A stretch of 64,000 nucleotides of DNA from Humitalea rosea (GCF_003253705.1 NZ_QKYU01000009.1:1-64000); one strand, 5' to 3'. Counted from the first letter of the stretch, positions 25,490 through 35,059 are shown. Program-made: numbers and translations. The notes: generated by a model not told the origin, from the letters alone.

Positions 25490-26319
25490 GCCTCTCCCTC
25501 ATCGCCGGCGGCTGGACCGCCCGGCTGCTGCCCGAATACGGGGCCGCCTTCGCCGCGCTGACCTGCGACGGCCGGGATGTGCTGAAGCCGGTGCCGGAGG
25601 GGGCCGAGCCCCTCGCCGCCCGGGCCGGCGCCTTCTGGATGGCGCCCTGGACGAACCGGCTGGATGCCGGCCATCTCGGCACGCTGCACACCTATCCGCT
25701 GAACCGCGCGGATGAAGGGGTCGCCCTGCACGGCACGCTGCGCGACCTGCCGTGGCGGGTGGAGCACGCGACGCCCGACGGCGCCCGGCTGGTGGCCGAG
25801 GACCCGACGCTGCCGCTCGCTTGCCGGGCACGGCTGGATGTGGCGCTCAGCGAAGCCGGGCTCACGCTACGACTGGCGCTCACCAATCTCGGCGCCACCC
25901 GGCTGCCCTTCGGCATGGGCTGGCATCCCTGGTTCGTGCGGCCGCAGGGCACCACGCTCGGGTTCCAGGCGACGCATCGCTTCCAGCGCAACGACCGCGG
26001 CCTGCCGACCGGCAATGAGCCGGCGACCGGGATGGACGGCGGCGAGGACGAGTTGGAAGGCGAGGACACCCATTGGGCAGGCTGGGGCGGCCTGGCCCGG
26101 ATGGATCTGGGGGGGCTGCGCCTGACCCTGGCGGCGACCGGGGCCTGGGCGCGGAACCTGCAGGTCTTCGCCGCGCCCTATCAGCGCACGCTCTGCGTGG
26201 AGCCGGTGAGCCATGTGCCGGATGTGGTGAACCGCCGGCAATTCGCGGCCCTCGGCGACATGTGCTGGCTGGCCCCTGGCGAGAGCATGGCGGGCAGCAT
26301 CATCATCGGGCGCGGCTGA
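25486..26319 (+). CDS. aldose 1-epimerase family protein
   Basis: 277-residue galactose-mutarotase-like protein. FWMAPWTNRLDAG (near residue 46) and LHGTLRDLPW carry conserved Arg and His positions, FGMGWHPWFV (near 145) the second His, and the late LCVEPVSHVPD the catalytic Glu. It would interconvert sugar anomers so that the dehydrogenase upstream receives the correct form. The GTG start overlaps the udh stop (GTGA), so the pair is translationally coupled. Confidence 0.85.
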   Translation: MSLSLIAGGWTARLLPEYGAAFAALTCDGRDVLKPVPEGAEPLAARAGAFWMAPWTNRLDAGHLGTLHTYPLNRADEGVALHGTLRDLPWRVEHATPDGARLVAEDPTLPLACRARLDVALSEAGLTLRLALTNLGATRLPFGMGWHPWFVRPQGTTLGFQATHRFQRNDRGLPTGNEPATGMDGGEDELEGEDTHWAGWGGLARMDLGGLRLTLAATGAWARNLQVFAAPYQRTLCVEPVSHVPDVVNRRQFAALGDMCWLAPGESMAGSIIIGRG

Positions 26320-26360
26320 CACCCATTCCCAAACCTTCGCGGGCACGCAATCCTGGCACG

Positions 26361-27512
26361 ATGAAACAAGCTTTGGTTCTTGGTGCTGGCATCATGGGGC
26401 TTTCGGCCGCCTGGGGGCTGCGCCGCGATGGCTGGTCGGTCCGGGTGATCGATCAGGACCCCATCCCCAATCCCCGCGGCGCGAGCGTGGACCACCACCG
26501 GCTGATCCGGCACGCCTATGGCACCGACGCCGGCTACATGCGGATGGTCGATGACGCCTATCTGGCCTGGGACCGGCTGTGGGGCGACCTCGGCGAGGCG
26601 CTCTACGTCCCGACCGGGGTGCTGGTGCTGTCGCAGGATGGCGGGGCGCGGTTCCAGGACGGGCGGCGGACGCTGCTTGCCGATGGGCGCGCGGTCGAGG
26701 ATCTGACCCCCGAGGCGGCGCTCGCCCGCTATCCCTTCCTGGATCTGACCGGCCTCGCCTGCGCCTATGCGCTGGCGCCGGGCGGCGTGCTGCTGGCCGA
26801 CCGGATCGTGGCGGCGCTGCATCGCCATCTGCAAGCAGCCGGTGTGGTCTTCGAACAGGCGCTGGTGGCCGAGGTCGATCCCGCCCGGGCCACCTTGCGC
26901 CTCGCCGATGGCTCCGAGCGCGCTGCCGAGCTGCTGGTGGTGGCGGCCGGCCCCTGGGCGCCACGGCTGCTGCCGGGGCTTCGCGGCCGGGTCACCGCCT
27001 CGCGTCAGGTGCTCGCCTATCTGGAGCCACCGCCGGCCTTGCGTGCGGCCTGGGCGGCCGCGCCGATGCTGCTGGACCTGCAATCGGCCGAGGAAGCGGC
27101 GGCCGGTGGCTTCTACGCGGTGCCGCCGGTCGCGGGAACGCCGCTGAAGGTGGGCGATCACCGCTTCTCCCTGGCCGGCGATGCCGAGGACCCGCGCAGC
27201 GCCTCGGCGGCCGAGATCGAGGCGATCCTGGCCGAGGTCCGCCCCCGGCTGCGGGATTTTGCGGCGTATCAGGTCATCGGCGGCGCGGCCTGCTATTATG
27301 ATGTCGAACCACGGGAACGCTTCCTGCTGGAACCGCTGGGGGAGGCGACCTGGGTGATGTCGGGATTTTCCGGACATGGCTTCAAATTCGGCCCCTTGCT
27401 GGGCCTCGCCCTGGCCCGGGCCATCGCCGCCCCGGGCGTCGCCGCGGCACTGCCGGGCTGGGCGGCAGGGCAGGCCGCCCCGGATGATGCATTGCGAGAG
27501 GCATGGACATGA
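26361..27512 (+). CDS. FAD-dependent oxidoreductase (SolA / sarcosine oxidase-like)
   Basis: 383-residue DAO-type flavoprotein. The dinucleotide-binding motif is LVLGAGIMGLSAAWGL at residues 5-20, and a GASVDHHRLIRHAYG segment matches the N-methyl-tryptophan/sarcosine oxidase group. The C-terminal VMSGFSGHGFKFGPLLG is the FAD-closing motif. The family's covalent-FAD Cys usually lies about 60 residues before the end, where this protein has GGAACYYDVEP. The likely substrate is a secondary or N-methylated amine. The end overlaps the acyl-CoA dehydrogenase start by 10 bases. Confidence 0.84.
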   Translation: MKQALVLGAGIMGLSAAWGLRRDGWSVRVIDQDPIPNPRGASVDHHRLIRHAYGTDAGYMRMVDDAYLAWDRLWGDLGEALYVPTGVLVLSQDGGARFQDGRRTLLADGRAVEDLTPEAALARYPFLDLTGLACAYALAPGGVLLADRIVAALHRHLQAAGVVFEQALVAEVDPARATLRLADGSERAAELLVVAAGPWAPRLLPGLRGRVTASRQVLAYLEPPPALRAAWAAAPMLLDLQSAEEAAAGGFYAVPPVAGTPLKVGDHRFSLAGDAEDPRSASAAEIEAILAEVRPRLRDFAAYQVIGGAACYYDVEPRERFLLEPLGEATWVMSGFSGHGFKFGPLLGLALARAIAAPGVAAALPGWAAGQAAPDDALREAWT

Positions 27513-29089
27513 CCACGGCCGCTGATGACCTGATCCTGGGGCTGATCCGGATCGTGGACCTGCCCGGGCTGACCGCCGCCGCCGGGCAGCCGCTCGCGGC
27601 CGAGGACATCGAAGCCGTGGTGCGCGAGGCGGACCGCTTCGCCCGCGAGGCCATCGCCCCCGGCTGGCAGACCGCCGACCGCGCCGGCGCCCGGCTGGAA
27701 AACGGGCTGGTGCGGGCGCCGGAGCATTACCTGCCGCTCTATGGCCAATGGGTCGAGGGCGGCTGGCAGGGCCTCGCCGCCCCCGAGGCCCATGGCGGCC
27801 AGGGCCTGCCGCATGCGCTGTGGTCGGCGGTGCTGGAGCTGTGCAGCGCCGCCGACATGTCCTTCACCCTCTGCCCGCTGCTGACGGCGGGCGCGGTGGA
27901 GCTGCTGGCGCATCACGCGACGCCGGATCAGGCCGAGCGCTGGCTGCCCGAACTGGTGGCCGGGCGTTGGACCGGGACCATGTGCCTGACCGAACCGCAG
28001 GCGGGCAGCGACCTGTCCCGCCTTCGGGCCCGCGCCGAACCCGCGCCGGATGGCTCCTGGCGCCTGTTCGGCCAGAAGATCTTCATCAGCTGGGGCGAGC
28101 ACGACCTCACCGAGAACACGCTGCACCTGGTGCTGGCGCGGCTGCCGGGGGCCGAGGCGGGCTCGCGCGGCATCAGCCTGTTCGCGGCGCCGAGGCTCCT
28201 GCCGGATGGGCGCCGCAACGCGGTCTCCTGCGGCGGGCTGGAACACAAGATGGGCATCCACGGCAGCCCCACCTGCATCATGCTGTTCGACGGCGCCGAG
28301 GCCGAGCTGATCGGCGCGCCGCATCGCGGGCTACAGGCGATGTTCGCCATGATGAACGCCGCGCGCCTCGCCGTCGGCGTGCAGGGCGTCGGCCAGGGGG
28401 CGCGGGCGCTGGCCATGGCCGAGACCTTCGCCGCCACCCGCGAGCAGGGCGGCAAGACCATCGACCAATACCCCGATGTCGCCCGGATGCTGGCCGAAAT
28501 GCGCGCCACCACCCTCGCCGGCCGGCTGCTGGCGCTGGAGGCGGCGGCCTCGCTCGACCGCGCCCGCTTGCTGAAATCGCCGGAAGCCGAGGCGCGGCTG
28601 GCGCTGCTGACCCCCATCGTGAAAGCCTGGTGCACCGATCGCGGCGTGGAGGCCGCGAGCCTCGGCGTGCAGGTCCATGGCGGCATGGGCTTCTGCGAGG
28701 ATGCCGGGGCGGCGCAAATCCTCCGCGACGCCCGGATCGCCCCGATCTATGAGGGCACCAACGGCATCCAGGCGCTGGATCTCGTGACCCGCAAGCTGCC
28801 GCGCGATGGGGGCGCCCTGCTGCGGACCCTGCTGGCCGAGGCCGTCCTGGTCGCCCCCGCCATCGGCCAGGCCGCGGCGACGGTGGAGCAGGCCATCCCC
28901 GCCATGCTCGGCGCGGGTGGCCCGGTCGGGGCCTCGCGCTTCCTCGATGCCTGCGGCTGGGTGCTGGGTGCGGCCATGGTCGCCCGTGCGGCGGCGGCCG
29001 ATCCGGCCCATGCCGCGACCCGGGACATCTTCCTGCGCCGGCTGCTGCCGCGCGCCATCGCGGCGGCCGAGGAAGCCATGGCGGGGTGA
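27503..29089 (+). CDS. acyl-CoA dehydrogenase family protein
   Basis: 528-residue FAD enzyme that desaturates an acyl-CoA. TMCLTEPQAGSDLSRLRARA (near residue 160) and FGQKIFISWGEHDLT form the flavin/substrate region. Near residue 410, APIYEGTNGIQALDL holds the catalytic Glu. The length (over 500) and C-terminal extension resemble the DmdC/AidB-like branch rather than short-chain dehydrogenases. Starts at 27503 or 27509 are possible. No electron-transfer flavoprotein genes are nearby. Confidence 0.86.
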   Translation: MDMTTAADDLILGLIRIVDLPGLTAAAGQPLAAEDIEAVVREADRFAREAIAPGWQTADRAGARLENGLVRAPEHYLPLYGQWVEGGWQGLAAPEAHGGQGLPHALWSAVLELCSAADMSFTLCPLLTAGAVELLAHHATPDQAERWLPELVAGRWTGTMCLTEPQAGSDLSRLRARAEPAPDGSWRLFGQKIFISWGEHDLTENTLHLVLARLPGAEAGSRGISLFAAPRLLPDGRRNAVSCGGLEHKMGIHGSPTCIMLFDGAEAELIGAPHRGLQAMFAMMNAARLAVGVQGVGQGARALAMAETFAATREQGGKTIDQYPDVARMLAEMRATTLAGRLLALEAAASLDRARLLKSPEAEARLALLTPIVKAWCTDRGVEAASLGVQVHGGMGFCEDAGAAQILRDARIAPIYEGTNGIQALDLVTRKLPRDGGALLRTLLAEAVLVAPAIGQAAATVEQAIPAMLGAGGPVGASRFLDACGWVLGAAMVARAAAADPAHAATRDIFLRRLLPRAIAAAEEAMAG

Positions 29090-29149
29090 GGCCCTTGCGC
29101 GACGGCGGCGGCACCGCACCTGAGAGGTGATGCTTCCTTTCGATCGCGC

Positions 29150-30727
29150 ATGAACGCTCCCCTGGCCAGCCCCGCCCTGCACCCCGCGGGCCCGCATGTC
29201 GCCGTCATCGGCGCCGGCCCTGGCGGGCTGGCGGCAGCACTATTGTTGGCCGCCCGCGGCGTGAAGGTCTCGCTGTTCGAGAAGGACAGCGTGCCCGGCG
29301 GCCGCACCCGAACGCTGACCACCCCCGAGGGCTACCGCTTCGACCTCGGCCCCACCTTCTTTCTCTACCCCCGCATCCTGGCCGAGATCATGGCCGCCTG
29401 CGGCCGGCGGCTGGAGGATGAGGTCGAGCTGATCCGGCTGGACCCGCAATACCGCCTGGTCTTCGAGGGCGATGGCGCCGTGCTGGACGCGACGCCGGAT
29501 ATCGCGCGGATGGAGGCGGAGATCGCCCGCCTCTGCCCCGGCGATGCCGCCGGCTTCCGGCCGTTCCTGGAAAGCAACCGGGCCAAGCTGCGCGCCTTCA
29601 CCCCGGTGCTGGAGCGCGGCTTCGGCAGCCATTCGGCGATCTTCGGCGCCGATATGGTGCGGGCGCTGAAACTGCTGCGGCCGCATCTGTCGGTGGACCA
29701 GGATCTGGCGCGGCATTTCCGCGACCCAAGGGTGCGGCTCGCCTTCTCCTTCCAGACCAAATACCTGGGGATGAGCCCGTTCCGCTGCCCCAGCCTGTTC
29801 ACCATCCTCTCCTTCCTCGAATACGAGCACGGCGTCTTCCATCCGCGCGGTGGCTGCGGGGCGGTGTCGGAAGCGATGGCGCGGGTCGCGGGCGAGATGG
29901 GCGTGAACATCCGCTACGACACGCCGGTCGATCGCGTCGATGTGGTGGACGGGCGCACCACCGGCGTCACCGTCGCCGGGCGCCATATCGCGGCGGATGC
30001 GGTGGTGGTGAATGCCGATTTCGCGCATGCCATGCCCAAGCTGCTGCCGGGGACCACGCGCAAGCGCTGGACCGACAAGCGCATCGCGGCCGCGCGCTAT
30101 TCCTGCAGCACCTTCATGCTCTATTTGGGCATCGAGGGCGTGTTCCCCGACCTCGCCCACCACACCATCCTGCTGGCCGAGGACTACAAGCGGAACATCG
30201 CCGAGGTGGATGGCGGCATCCTGCCCGAAATCCCCTCGGTCTATGTGCAGAACGCCTGCGTCACCGATCCCTCGATGGCCCCGCCCGGGCATTCCACCCT
30301 CTATGTGCTGGTGCCGGTGCCGAACCTGCGGCATGGCGCGGATTGGGCGGCCGAGGCCGCGCGGTATCGGGAGTTGGCGCTGGACCGGCTGTCGGTGCTC
30401 GGCCTGGGCGATATCCGCGCGCGCATCCGCAGCGAGAAGATGGTCACGCCGCAGGATTGGCAGGATGACTACGCGGTCGGCTATGGCGCCACCTTCAACC
30501 TGACGCATGATCTGATGCAGATGCTGTCCTTCCGCCCGCGCAATCGCTTCGCGGAGGTGGGCGGGGTCTACCTGGTCGGCGGCGGCACCCATCCGGGCAG
30601 CGGCCTGCCGGTGATCTACGAAGGCGCGCGCATCACCAGCAAGCTGGTGCTGGACGATCTGGGGGTCGCGGCGGGGCCGCTGGCCTCGGCGGTGATGACC
30701 GATCGCAGCATCCTGGCCGCGGGTTGA
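29150..30727 (+). CDS. carotenoid desaturase (CrtI/CrtN family)
   Basis: 525-residue FAD-dependent phytoene-desaturase-like protein. The N-terminal FAD motif is VAVIGAGPGGLAAALLLAA (residues about 17-35), followed by PGGRTRTL and YRFDLGPTFF. The C-terminal signature is VYLVGGGTHPGSGLPVIYEGARI. These enzymes introduce double bases into phytoene or diapophytoene. It leads a four-gene plus-strand run with a second desaturase-like gene, an acyltransferase and a glycosyltransferase, the same set as the staphyloxanthin pathway, so a C30 diapophytoene desaturase role is favoured. Which substrate it uses is inferred from context. Confidence 0.85.
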   Translation: MNAPLASPALHPAGPHVAVIGAGPGGLAAALLLAARGVKVSLFEKDSVPGGRTRTLTTPEGYRFDLGPTFFLYPRILAEIMAACGRRLEDEVELIRLDPQYRLVFEGDGAVLDATPDIARMEAEIARLCPGDAAGFRPFLESNRAKLRAFTPVLERGFGSHSAIFGADMVRALKLLRPHLSVDQDLARHFRDPRVRLAFSFQTKYLGMSPFRCPSLFTILSFLEYEHGVFHPRGGCGAVSEAMARVAGEMGVNIRYDTPVDRVDVVDGRTTGVTVAGRHIAADAVVVNADFAHAMPKLLPGTTRKRWTDKRIAAARYSCSTFMLYLGIEGVFPDLAHHTILLAEDYKRNIAEVDGGILPEIPSVYVQNACVTDPSMAPPGHSTLYVLVPVPNLRHGADWAAEAARYRELALDRLSVLGLGDIRARIRSEKMVTPQDWQDDYAVGYGATFNLTHDLMQMLSFRPRNRFAEVGGVYLVGGGTHPGSGLPVIYEGARITSKLVLDDLGVAAGPLASAVMTDRSILAAG

Positions 30728-30741
30728 GGAGGACGACGGGC

Positions 30742-32325
30742 ATGGGCGCGAATGTCGTCATCATCGGCGGCGGCCTCGCGGGGCTGGCCGCCGCGGTCGT
30801 GGCCCAGGCGCGGGGCCATCAGGTCACGCTGTTCGACAAGAACGACTGGCTGGGCGGCAAGGCCGCCGTCCTCACCCTGCCCAACCCGGCCGGCCCGGGC
30901 GAATTCCGCTTCGACATGGGGCCGACCATCCTGACGGTGCCGCGGGTGCTGCGGCGGATCGTCGCCGAGGCCGGGCGCCGTCAGGAGGAGGAAATCCCGC
31001 TGATCCGGCTGGACCCGCAGTGGCGCTGCTTTTTCGAGGACGGCAGCCGGATCGACCTGATGGAAGGCGCCGAGGCCGGCGCCGCCGCCATGGAAGCCTT
31101 TGCCCCAGGCAAGGGCGTGGGCAAGGGCTACGCGGCCTTCCAGCGCATCGCCGAGCATCTGCATGAGGTCTCGGAGAAATTCTTCTTCTGGAAGAGTGTC
31201 GAGGGTGTGTCCGACACCATCGACTGGAAGCAGAATTTCCAGCCCAACACGCTGAAGGACGTGCTGGCGCTGCGCATGGGGCAGACCGTGGCCAAGATCA
31301 TCCGCCGCAACATGCCGGACGACCGTCTGGCGCAGATGCTGGATCACTACTGCCAATATGTCGGGTCGAACCCCTATATGGCGCCGGCCGTGCTGTGCTC
31401 GATCGGCGATATGCAGTCGTCGGAGGGCATCTGGTACCCGCAAGGCGGCACCCGCGCCGTGGCGGAAGGGCTGGAGCGGCTGGCGCGCGACCTCGGCGCC
31501 GATCTGCGCCCGGGGGTGGAGGTCACCGCGCTTGAGATCGAGCAGGGCGCGGTTCGCAGCGTCACCGCCGGGGGCGAGCGCTTCGCCTGCGACGCCGTCA
31601 TCTCCAACATGGATGCGATCCGCACCTATACCGAGCTGGTCGGCGGCGCGGCGGCGAAGACCTACAGCCGGAAGAACCACGAGCCGGCTTGCAGCGGGGT
31701 GGTGCTCTACCTCGGGCTGAACCGGCGCTACGAGCATCTGGCGCATCATGGTTTCGTCTTCTCCGGCGATGCGGAGGCGGAGTTCGACGCGATCTACAAG
31801 CGCGGGGAGCCTGCCGCCGACCCCACCGCCTACCTCGCCGCCCCCTCCGGCACCGACCCCACGGTGGCGCCCGAGGGCGGCGAGGCGCTCTATGTCCTGG
31901 TCCACACCCCGTATCTGCGCCCGCACCATGACTGGAGCCGGATGTTCCCCGCCTATCGCCAGACCATCCTGGACAAGCTGAAGCGCTCCGCCGGGATGGA
32001 GGATATCGAGAGCCGCATCGTCACCGAGCGGCATCTGACGCCGATGGACATCCACACCCGCTACAAGGTGCTGGATGGTGCGATCTACGGGCTCGCCAGC
32101 CACGGCAGCTTCACGGGGGCCTTCAAGCCGGGCAACCGCTCGCGCGCGGTGAAAGGGCTGTATCTGGCCGGGGGCGCGGCGCATCCGGGGCCGGGGATGC
32201 CCATGGTGATGATGTCCGGCTGGATCGCCGCCGACAGCCTGGACCGCGACCTCGGCGGGCGCGGGATGGGTGAGGCCGCCGACCTCGCCGGGCGGCGGGC
32301 GCGGGACCTGCCGGTGGCCGGGTGA
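30742..32325 (+). CDS. carotenoid oxidase/desaturase (CrtP/CrtN-like)
   Basis: 527-residue second member of the phytoene-desaturase family. FAD motif VVIIGGGLAGLAAAVVAQA at residues 5-23, WLGGKAAVL, FRFDMGPTIL, and the C-terminal GLYLAGGAAHPGPGMPMVMM. In C30 pathways the second CrtN-like protein oxidises the terminal methyl of the carotenoid towards an aldehyde or acid. The start at 30742 is preceded by GAGGAGGA; an in-frame GTG-free extension to 30724 is unnecessary. It lies 14 bases after the first desaturase. The oxidase role is inferred from gene order. Confidence 0.82.
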   Translation: MGANVVIIGGGLAGLAAAVVAQARGHQVTLFDKNDWLGGKAAVLTLPNPAGPGEFRFDMGPTILTVPRVLRRIVAEAGRRQEEEIPLIRLDPQWRCFFEDGSRIDLMEGAEAGAAAMEAFAPGKGVGKGYAAFQRIAEHLHEVSEKFFFWKSVEGVSDTIDWKQNFQPNTLKDVLALRMGQTVAKIIRRNMPDDRLAQMLDHYCQYVGSNPYMAPAVLCSIGDMQSSEGIWYPQGGTRAVAEGLERLARDLGADLRPGVEVTALEIEQGAVRSVTAGGERFACDAVISNMDAIRTYTELVGGAAAKTYSRKNHEPACSGVVLYLGLNRRYEHLAHHGFVFSGDAEAEFDAIYKRGEPAADPTAYLAAPSGTDPTVAPEGGEALYVLVHTPYLRPHHDWSRMFPAYRQTILDKLKRSAGMEDIESRIVTERHLTPMDIHTRYKVLDGAIYGLASHGSFTGAFKPGNRSRAVKGLYLAGGAAHPGPGMPMVMMSGWIAADSLDRDLGGRGMGEAADLAGRRARDLPVAG

Positions 32326-32328
32326 GCC

Positions 32329-33123
32329 ATGCCCGCGCCGCCTGATCCGGTCGGGCTGCGGTCACCGGCCCATGTCGCCTTTTTCCACCGGGTCTTCGCC
32401 CATCGCGCCGCCTCCTCCATGCGCGGGCTGCGGATGGCGCTGTGGGGGCAGCCCGATGTGGCGGATGACCGGCCGGTGGTGATCTTCGCCAACCACCCGT
32501 CCTGGTGGGATGGGGTGATGTTCGTGCTGCTGGCGAAGGCGCTGTTTCCAGGGCGCCCGATGTTCGTGCCGATGGAGGCCGGCGCCTTCGCACGCTACGG
32601 CTTCATGAAGCGGATCGGCGCCTGGGGCGTCGGGCAGGAGTCGCCACGCGCGGCGCTCGGCTTCCTGCGGACGGCCAGGACCATCCTGCAAACCCCGGCC
32701 CATACGCTGTGGATCAACGCGCCCGGGCGGTTCGTCGATGTGCGAACCCGGCCGCAGCCGATGGTCGCGGGGCTGGTGCGGCTGCCGGAGCTTGCCGGGG
32801 ATGCGGTGTTCCTCCCCCTCGCGCTGGAATACCCGTTCTGGGCCGAGCCGCGGGCGGAGATGCTCTTCGCCTTCGGGCCCGGCCTTGCGGGCCGCGATCT
32901 GGCGGTATTGGACCGCCCCGCCCGCGCCGCCGCGATGGCCGCCGCCCTGCACGCCACCATGGATCGCCTGGCGGAGGATGCGCTGTCTCGCGACCCGGCC
33001 CGTTTCACCACTTTGGCCCGGGGGCGGGAGGGGCTGGGCGGCCCCTATGACCTCTGGCGCCGGCTGAAGGCGCGGGTGCGCGGGGCACAATTCGACGCGC
33101 GGCACGATCCGGAGGCGGGATGA
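32329..33123 (+). CDS. PlsC-type acyltransferase, probably carotenoid-glycoside acyltransferase
   Basis: 264-residue protein of the lysophospholipid acyltransferase superfamily. VIFANHPSWWDGVMFVLL supplies the HxxxxD motif (His and Asp near residues 51-56), and the later FVPMEAGAF and LWINAPGRFVDVRTRP align with acyl-acceptor blocks; the last normally reads FPEGTR-like, here APGRFV. It starts three bases after the carotenoid oxidase and overlaps the glycosyltransferase by 4, so it probably adds a fatty acid to a glycosylated carotenoid. It is a different fold from staphylococcal CrtO. Confidence 0.8.
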   Translation: MPAPPDPVGLRSPAHVAFFHRVFAHRAASSMRGLRMALWGQPDVADDRPVVIFANHPSWWDGVMFVLLAKALFPGRPMFVPMEAGAFARYGFMKRIGAWGVGQESPRAALGFLRTARTILQTPAHTLWINAPGRFVDVRTRPQPMVAGLVRLPELAGDAVFLPLALEYPFWAEPRAEMLFAFGPGLAGRDLAVLDRPARAAAMAAALHATMDRLAEDALSRDPARFTTLARGREGLGGPYDLWRRLKARVRGAQFDARHDPEAG

Positions 33124-34220
33124 CCGGCTGGCTGCCCCTGATGCTGGAACTGGCGATGATCCCCGCGATCATCGGCGCCATCAACCTCTTGCTGCTGCGC
33201 GCGCCGCGCGGCTACGCACCGCCTGGAACCTTGGTCTCCATCCTGATCCCGGCGCGGGATGAGGCCGCCAATATCGCCACCTGCCTCGCCGCCGCTTTGG
33301 CCAGCCGCGGGACCGCCATCGAGGTGCTGGTGATGGATGACGGCAGCACCGATGCCACCGCCGCCATCGTCGCGGCCATCGCCGCGACCGACCCTCGGGT
33401 GAGGCTGCTCGCCGCACCGCCGCTGCCGCCCGGCTGGACCGGCAAGGTCCATGCCTGCGCGCGGCTGGCCCGCGCCGCGCGCGGCACGCATCTGCTGTTC
33501 ATCGACGCCGATGTGCGGCTGGCACCGGATGCCGCGGCCGCCATGGCGGGCCATGCGGTGCGGCGGGGCTTGGCGATGGTGACCGGGGTGCCGAGGCAGG
33601 AGATCCGCAGCCTCGGCGAGGCGCTGACCGTTCCGCTGATCTCCTTCCTGCTGGTCGGCTACCTGCCGGGCGGTGGGCGGGCCTTCACCCGCCATCCGGC
33701 CCTGGCCGCGGCCTGCGGGCAATTGGTGCTGGTGGACCGCACCGCCTATGTCGCCGCCGGCGGCCATACGGCCGTGCGCGGGGTGCTGCATGATGGGCTG
33801 GCCCTGGCCCGGCTGATGCGAACCGAGGGCCAATGGACCGAGGTCGTGCGCGGCGCGTCCCTCGCCACCTGCCGGATGTATCCCGGCTTCCGCGAGGCTT
33901 GGCTGGGCTTCCTCAAGAATGCCCGCGAAGGCATGGCCACGCCGATCGGCCTGCCGATCTGGACTACCGTCCTGGCAGGGGCGCATCTCTGGCCCTGGTT
34001 CCTGCTGCCGGCGCCGCAGGCCATGGCGGCGCTGGCCCTGGGCTTCGCGCTGCGCGCCGCCGTGACGCTCTGGGCGCGCGAGCCCTGGTGGACCGTGCCG
34101 CTGCATCCGCTGACCGTTGCCGTCGCGCTGGCCATCCAATGGACCGCATTGGTGCGCGGCGCTTTGGGCCTCTCGGCGGGATGGAAGGGACGGGCCTATC
34201 CTGCCGACCGAACCGCCTGA
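33120..34220 (+). CDS. glycosyltransferase family 2 (CrtQ-like)
   Basis: 366-residue membrane-linked GT2. It begins with a hydrophobic anchor, then TLVSILIPARDEAANIATCL, VLVMDDGSTDAT (nucleotide-sugar Asp near residue 82), LPPGWTGKVHACARLA and LLFIDADVRL (the DxD near 130). Two to three membrane segments lie after residue 280. The PGWTGK block is shared with staphylococcal CrtQ, which glucosylates the carotenoid carboxylate. It is the last gene of the cluster, 12 bases before the next gene. Confidence 0.84.
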   Translation: MTGWLPLMLELAMIPAIIGAINLLLLRAPRGYAPPGTLVSILIPARDEAANIATCLAAALASRGTAIEVLVMDDGSTDATAAIVAAIAATDPRVRLLAAPPLPPGWTGKVHACARLARAARGTHLLFIDADVRLAPDAAAAMAGHAVRRGLAMVTGVPRQEIRSLGEALTVPLISFLLVGYLPGGGRAFTRHPALAAACGQLVLVDRTAYVAAGGHTAVRGVLHDGLALARLMRTEGQWTEVVRGASLATCRMYPGFREAWLGFLKNAREGMATPIGLPIWTTVLAGAHLWPWFLLPAPQAMAALALGFALRAAVTLWAREPWWTVPLHPLTVAVALAIQWTALVRGALGLSAGWKGRAYPADRTA

Positions 34221-34232
34221 CCGGAGCCTGCC

Positions 34233-35006
34233 ATGACCAAGCCGAACCCCACCGCCTGCCTGCTGATCATCGGCAATGAGGTCCTGTCGGGCCGGACGCG
34301 GGATGCCAATCTGCAATTCCTGGCGACCCGCCTGGGTGAGATCGGCATTCCGCTGCGGGAGGTGCGCGTGATCCCCGACGTGCCGGCGGAGATCATCGAA
34401 GCGGTGAATGCGACGCGGAAGAAATACGACCACGTCTTCACCACCGGTGGCATCGGGCCCACGCATGACGACATCACCGGGGAATGCATCTCGGCCGCCT
34501 TCGGCGTGCCCTGGGAAGCGCATCCGCCGACCGTGGCGGTCATGGCCGAATATTACGCGGGGCGCGGCACCGAGTTCAACGCGGCGCGGATGCGGATGGC
34601 GACCCTGCCGCGTGGCGCGACCCCCATCGCCAATGCCGTCTCCATCGCGCCCGGCTACACGATCGAGAATGTGCATGTGATGGCCGGCGTGCCGCGCATC
34701 ATGCAGGCGATGTTCGAGGCCCTGGCCCCGAGCCTGCAAGGCGGCAACCCGATCCTGTCCCACACCGTCCATGCGCGCGGCATCTTCGAGGGGCAGATCG
34801 CCGAAGGGCTGTCGGCGGTGCAGGCGCGGTTCCCGGCGCTCGACATCGGCTCCTACCCCTTCCAGCAGGTCGATGTGCCGGGCTCGGGCGGGGTGGCACT
34901 CGTCGCCAAGGGGACGGATGCGGCGGCCGTGGCGGCGGCGGCAGGTGAAATCTCGGCGCTGCTGCGCGAGCTTGGGGCCGCGCCGGTGGAGGGCGAGCCG
35001 ACGTAA
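34233..35006 (+). CDS. MoCF-domain (CinA-like / molybdopterin-binding) protein
   Basis: 257-residue protein consisting of the CinA-type MoCF domain without the C-terminal amidohydrolase domain. CLLIIGNEVLSGRTRDANLQFL opens the domain and VFTTGGIGPTHDDITGECIS gives the GGxGPTxDD motif (near residue 70-80). Related proteins hydrolyse nucleotide-sugar or pyrophosphate metabolites; the single-domain form is common in alphaproteobacteria and its role is not settled. It is probably co-transcribed at the tail of the carotenoid run but may be unrelated in function. Confidence 0.85.
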   Translation: MTKPNPTACLLIIGNEVLSGRTRDANLQFLATRLGEIGIPLREVRVIPDVPAEIIEAVNATRKKYDHVFTTGGIGPTHDDITGECISAAFGVPWEAHPPTVAVMAEYYAGRGTEFNAARMRMATLPRGATPIANAVSIAPGYTIENVHVMAGVPRIMQAMFEALAPSLQGGNPILSHTVHARGIFEGQIAEGLSAVQARFPALDIGSYPFQQVDVPGSGGVALVAKGTDAAAVAAAAGEISALLRELGAAPVEGEPT

Positions 35007-35059
35007 CCAAACGCCGGGGTGACGCGCCGGTGAAATCGCATTTGTCCCGCTCGTAGACA

